Positions 5,751-7,180 of a stretch of DNA of 7,180 nt are shown piece after piece. The notes beneath the pieces were generated by a model that worked only from the letters and a program-made list of their open reading frames with translations, was not told the DNA's origin and ran no database searches. The DNA is from Bryobacterales bacterium (GTDB lineage: Bacteria > Acidobacteriota > Terriglobia > Bryobacterales > Bryobacteraceae), in the NCBI GenBank assembly GCA_009697495.1, contig SHUN01000143.1, positions 1 to 7,180 on the forward strand, written 5' to 3'. Numbering within the stretch: the stretch's first letter is position 1; each line of letters begins with the position of its first letter. A program made the translations under genes and the position numbers.

Positions 5751-5779
5751 ATTGTAGCGGGATATGCTAGTGCTGTGAA
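5751..5779 (-). promoter_or_regulatory. Predicted sigma-70-like promoter of the DUF1569 gene
   Basis: On the minus strand TTCACA (5779 to 5774) and TACAAT (5756 to 5751) are separated by exactly 17 bp, each one mismatch from consensus. Initiation would fall near 5744, only about three bases before the ATG at 5741, implying a near-leaderless message. The -35 overlaps the first codons of the divergent gene, so the two genes may influence each other's transcription. Confidence 0.38.
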
Positions 5780-7180
5780 GCGGTTTTTGTGTTTGATAGC
5801 GCTGGTTACGGGGGCGGTGGTGGCCGAGAAGTGGACGGCGTACCGGAGCGCGCCTTTTACGGTATTCACGAATGCCGGAGAGAAAGAGGCGCAGGAGGCG
5901 GTGGTCGCTTTGGCGCAATTGCGGCACACGCTTTCGGAGAAGTTTGGCAAGGACGTAACGCCGTTGTGGCCGGTGGCGGTAGTGCAGCGAAAGAACCATG
6001 CGGAGGTTGGGTCTATCCGGTTGGCGGGGGATTCGTATTTGCTGGCGCTGCCGGCGGGGCCGGTGCCGGCCGGGGCGATGGAGGCATTTACGCTGCTGTT
6101 GTTGAAGGAGAACACGACGACGATGGATGCGGGCGTGGAACGCGGAGTGGCGCGGGTGTTCAGCACTTTGGAAGTGCATGGGCCTCGGGTAACATTGGGG
6201 GCTGCGCCGTCTGTAAAAGACTTGGAATGGGCGCGAATGCATTTTTTATTGACAGATACGCGGTTCAGCGGGTCGGCGCGCGTGCTGCTTTCAAATTTTG
6301 GGAAGGGCGTGGACGGGGACGCGGCGTGGCGAAACACCGTGGGGATGTTGCAGCGGGATTTCGATAAAGAGGCGGGGGCGTATTTGGCCAAGGGCGAGTT
6401 CGGGACGATTGCGTTGAGCGGGAAGCCGATGGATCCGCGGCGGATACGGGGAGAGGAGTTGGAGCCGGAAGAGGGCAAGTTGCTCCTCGCGGATATTGCC
6501 GGGACTTCAGCGCCTCGGGGAGCGCGGGCGTTGGCGGCGTTGGACACGAAGGAATCCTTGGAGAAAGCGTGGCGGATGAATCCGCGTTGGAGCCTGCCGC
6601 ATGAGATGCTGGCGCGGCATGAGGAGAAGCTTTCCGACAAAGCGCAACGGTACCGGAAAGCGGCGGAGGTTGCTCCTCGGGAAGTTCGATTGTGGCGACT
6701 GGCGGCAGAGGCTTTTGAGGCTGCGGAGTTGCCAGCGGAGGCGGCGAGGATGTGGTTTGGGGCGGAGCGGGCGGCGGCTTCGGCTGGGGAGCGGGCGGCG
6801 TTGAAGGAGATACGGCTGGCGGCGGACCGGAAGCGTGTGGAGGCGGAGGAGGAGGAACGGCGGAAGGTGCAGGAGGCCGAGGCGCGGGAGTTGCAGAAAT
6901 TGAAAGATGAGGCGAAGACGCGAATCCGCGAGGCGGAAGCCAAGGCGAATGCGGGGGCGGGTCCATCGACGGGGAAAGTTGTGGATTGGTGGGATGGGCC
7001 GAAGCCGGATGCGAGCTTGCAGGGGAAGTTGTTGCGGGTGGATTGTTTGGCGGGGAATCAGATGCGGCTGGCGATTGGGGCGGATTTGAAAACGGCTACG
7101 TTATTGAAGGTCAAGGACGCGGGGAAGATTGTTGTCACGGGGAATGGCACGGTGGATTTAGGGTGCGGCTTGCAGAAGTC
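5775..7180 (+). CDS. Secreted peptidase-MA-like protein with degenerate active site, TPR-like and coiled-coil regions (3' truncated)
   Basis: The frame is open from GTG at 5775 to the window end, 468 codons with no stop. MKRFLCLIALVTGAVVA is a signal peptide (cleavage likely after A17). Residues about 26-50, PFTVFTNAGEKEAQEAVVAL, match the opening of secreted acidobacterial peptidase-MA-like proteins. In those, an HExxH helix precedes NEGLAEFFST; here the matching places read MEAFT (102-106) and ERGVARVFST (122-131), so zinc ligands appear lost. Residues about 275-336 look like TPR helices (RYRKAAEVAPREVRLWRLAA). Residues 345-391 are a highly charged coiled coil. From 400 a small domain follows, with LRVDCLAGNQMRLAIG and VDLGCGLQK, a C-terminal module I associate with these proteins. 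The product is probably exported. Codons strongly prefer G in the third position. The family assignment is from memory of sequence patterns, and the function is unknown. Confidence 0.75.
   Translation, partial: MKRFLCLIALVTGAVVAEKWTAYRSAPFTVFTNAGEKEAQEAVVALAQLRHTLSEKFGKDVTPLWPVAVVQRKNHAEVGSIRLAGDSYLLALPAGPVPAGAMEAFTLLLLKENTTTMDAGVERGVARVFSTLEVHGPRVTLGAAPSVKDLEWARMHFLLTDTRFSGSARVLLSNFGKGVDGDAAWRNTVGMLQRDFDKEAGAYLAKGEFGTIALSGKPMDPRRIRGEELEPEEGKLLLADIAGTSAPRGARALAALDTKESLEKAWRMNPRWSLPHEMLARHEEKLSDKAQRYRKAAEVAPREVRLWRLAAEAFEAAELPAEAARMWFGAERAAASAGERAALKEIRLAADRKRVEAEEEERRKVQEAEARELQKLKDEAKTRIREAEAKANAGAGPSTGKVVDWWDGPKPDASLQGKLLRVDCLAGNQMRLAIGADLKTATLLKVKDAGKIVVTGNGTVDLGCGLQK

Noticed and set aside
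5742..6242. Upstream extension of the DUF1569 frame
   Set aside because: The extension is low-complexity R/H/P-rich sequence opposite the divergent gene, while family similarity begins at the methionine at 5741.
5696..6943. 415-residue minus-strand open frame rich in S, A and R
   Set aside because: It is antisense to the secreted-protein gene. Its composition follows from the G-rich third positions of that gene, and it shows no recognisable domain.

Overview
The window looks like a stretch of chromosome from a GC-rich bacterium, most likely an acidobacterium of the Solibacter/Bryobacter kind. This assignment is an inference. It rests on the compact phoH-ybeY-corC-era order, a DUF1569-type gene, and a large secreted protein whose N- and C-terminal sequence styles I associate with that group. 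No rRNA, tRNA, insertion sequence or CRISPR array was seen.

Layout. Positions 1-99 (minus) hold the start of a ribbon-helix-helix antitoxin that runs off the left edge. Positions 186-383 (plus) hold a short, eroded PAAR-repeat remnant. From 4366 down to 380 (minus) lies one tightly packed operon: PhoH-like ATPase, YbeY RNA endonuclease, a CorC/HlyC-type CBS membrane protein, Era GTPase, and a small secreted BON-domain protein. The first two genes are 11 nt apart and the later junctions overlap by 4 to 8 nt. PhoH, YbeY and Era belong to the ribosome-maturation and RNA-processing core. The CorC-like protein is a probable divalent-metal transporter carried along by conserved gene order, and the BON gene is a less usual tail.

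Positions 4367-4663 form a non-coding control region. It has an extended -10 promoter for the operon on the minus strand. On the plus side it has a cluster of dyad symmetries just before a toxin-antitoxin pair (4664-5246). The antitoxin of that pair is intact, but the MazF/PemK toxin is broken by a frameshift and probably a small internal deletion.

The right end holds a DUF1569/DinB-like gene on the minus strand (5295-5741). Diverging from it after only 33 nt is a long secreted protein gene (5775 to beyond the right edge). That protein resembles acidobacterial peptidase-MA-like proteins, but its expected HExxH site reads MEAFT. It continues into TPR-like helices, a charged coiled coil and a small C-terminal domain. 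Its reading frame starts with GTG and has no stop inside the window, so ATG-to-stop gene finding would miss it.

The main points of interest are two decayed modules from the conflict or secretion repertoire (PAAR and MazF) on either side of a housekeeping operon, the nested dyads before the antitoxin, and the apparent pseudo-peptidase. I see no convincing complete new system. The most unusual candidates are the pseudo-peptidase and the PAAR remnant.
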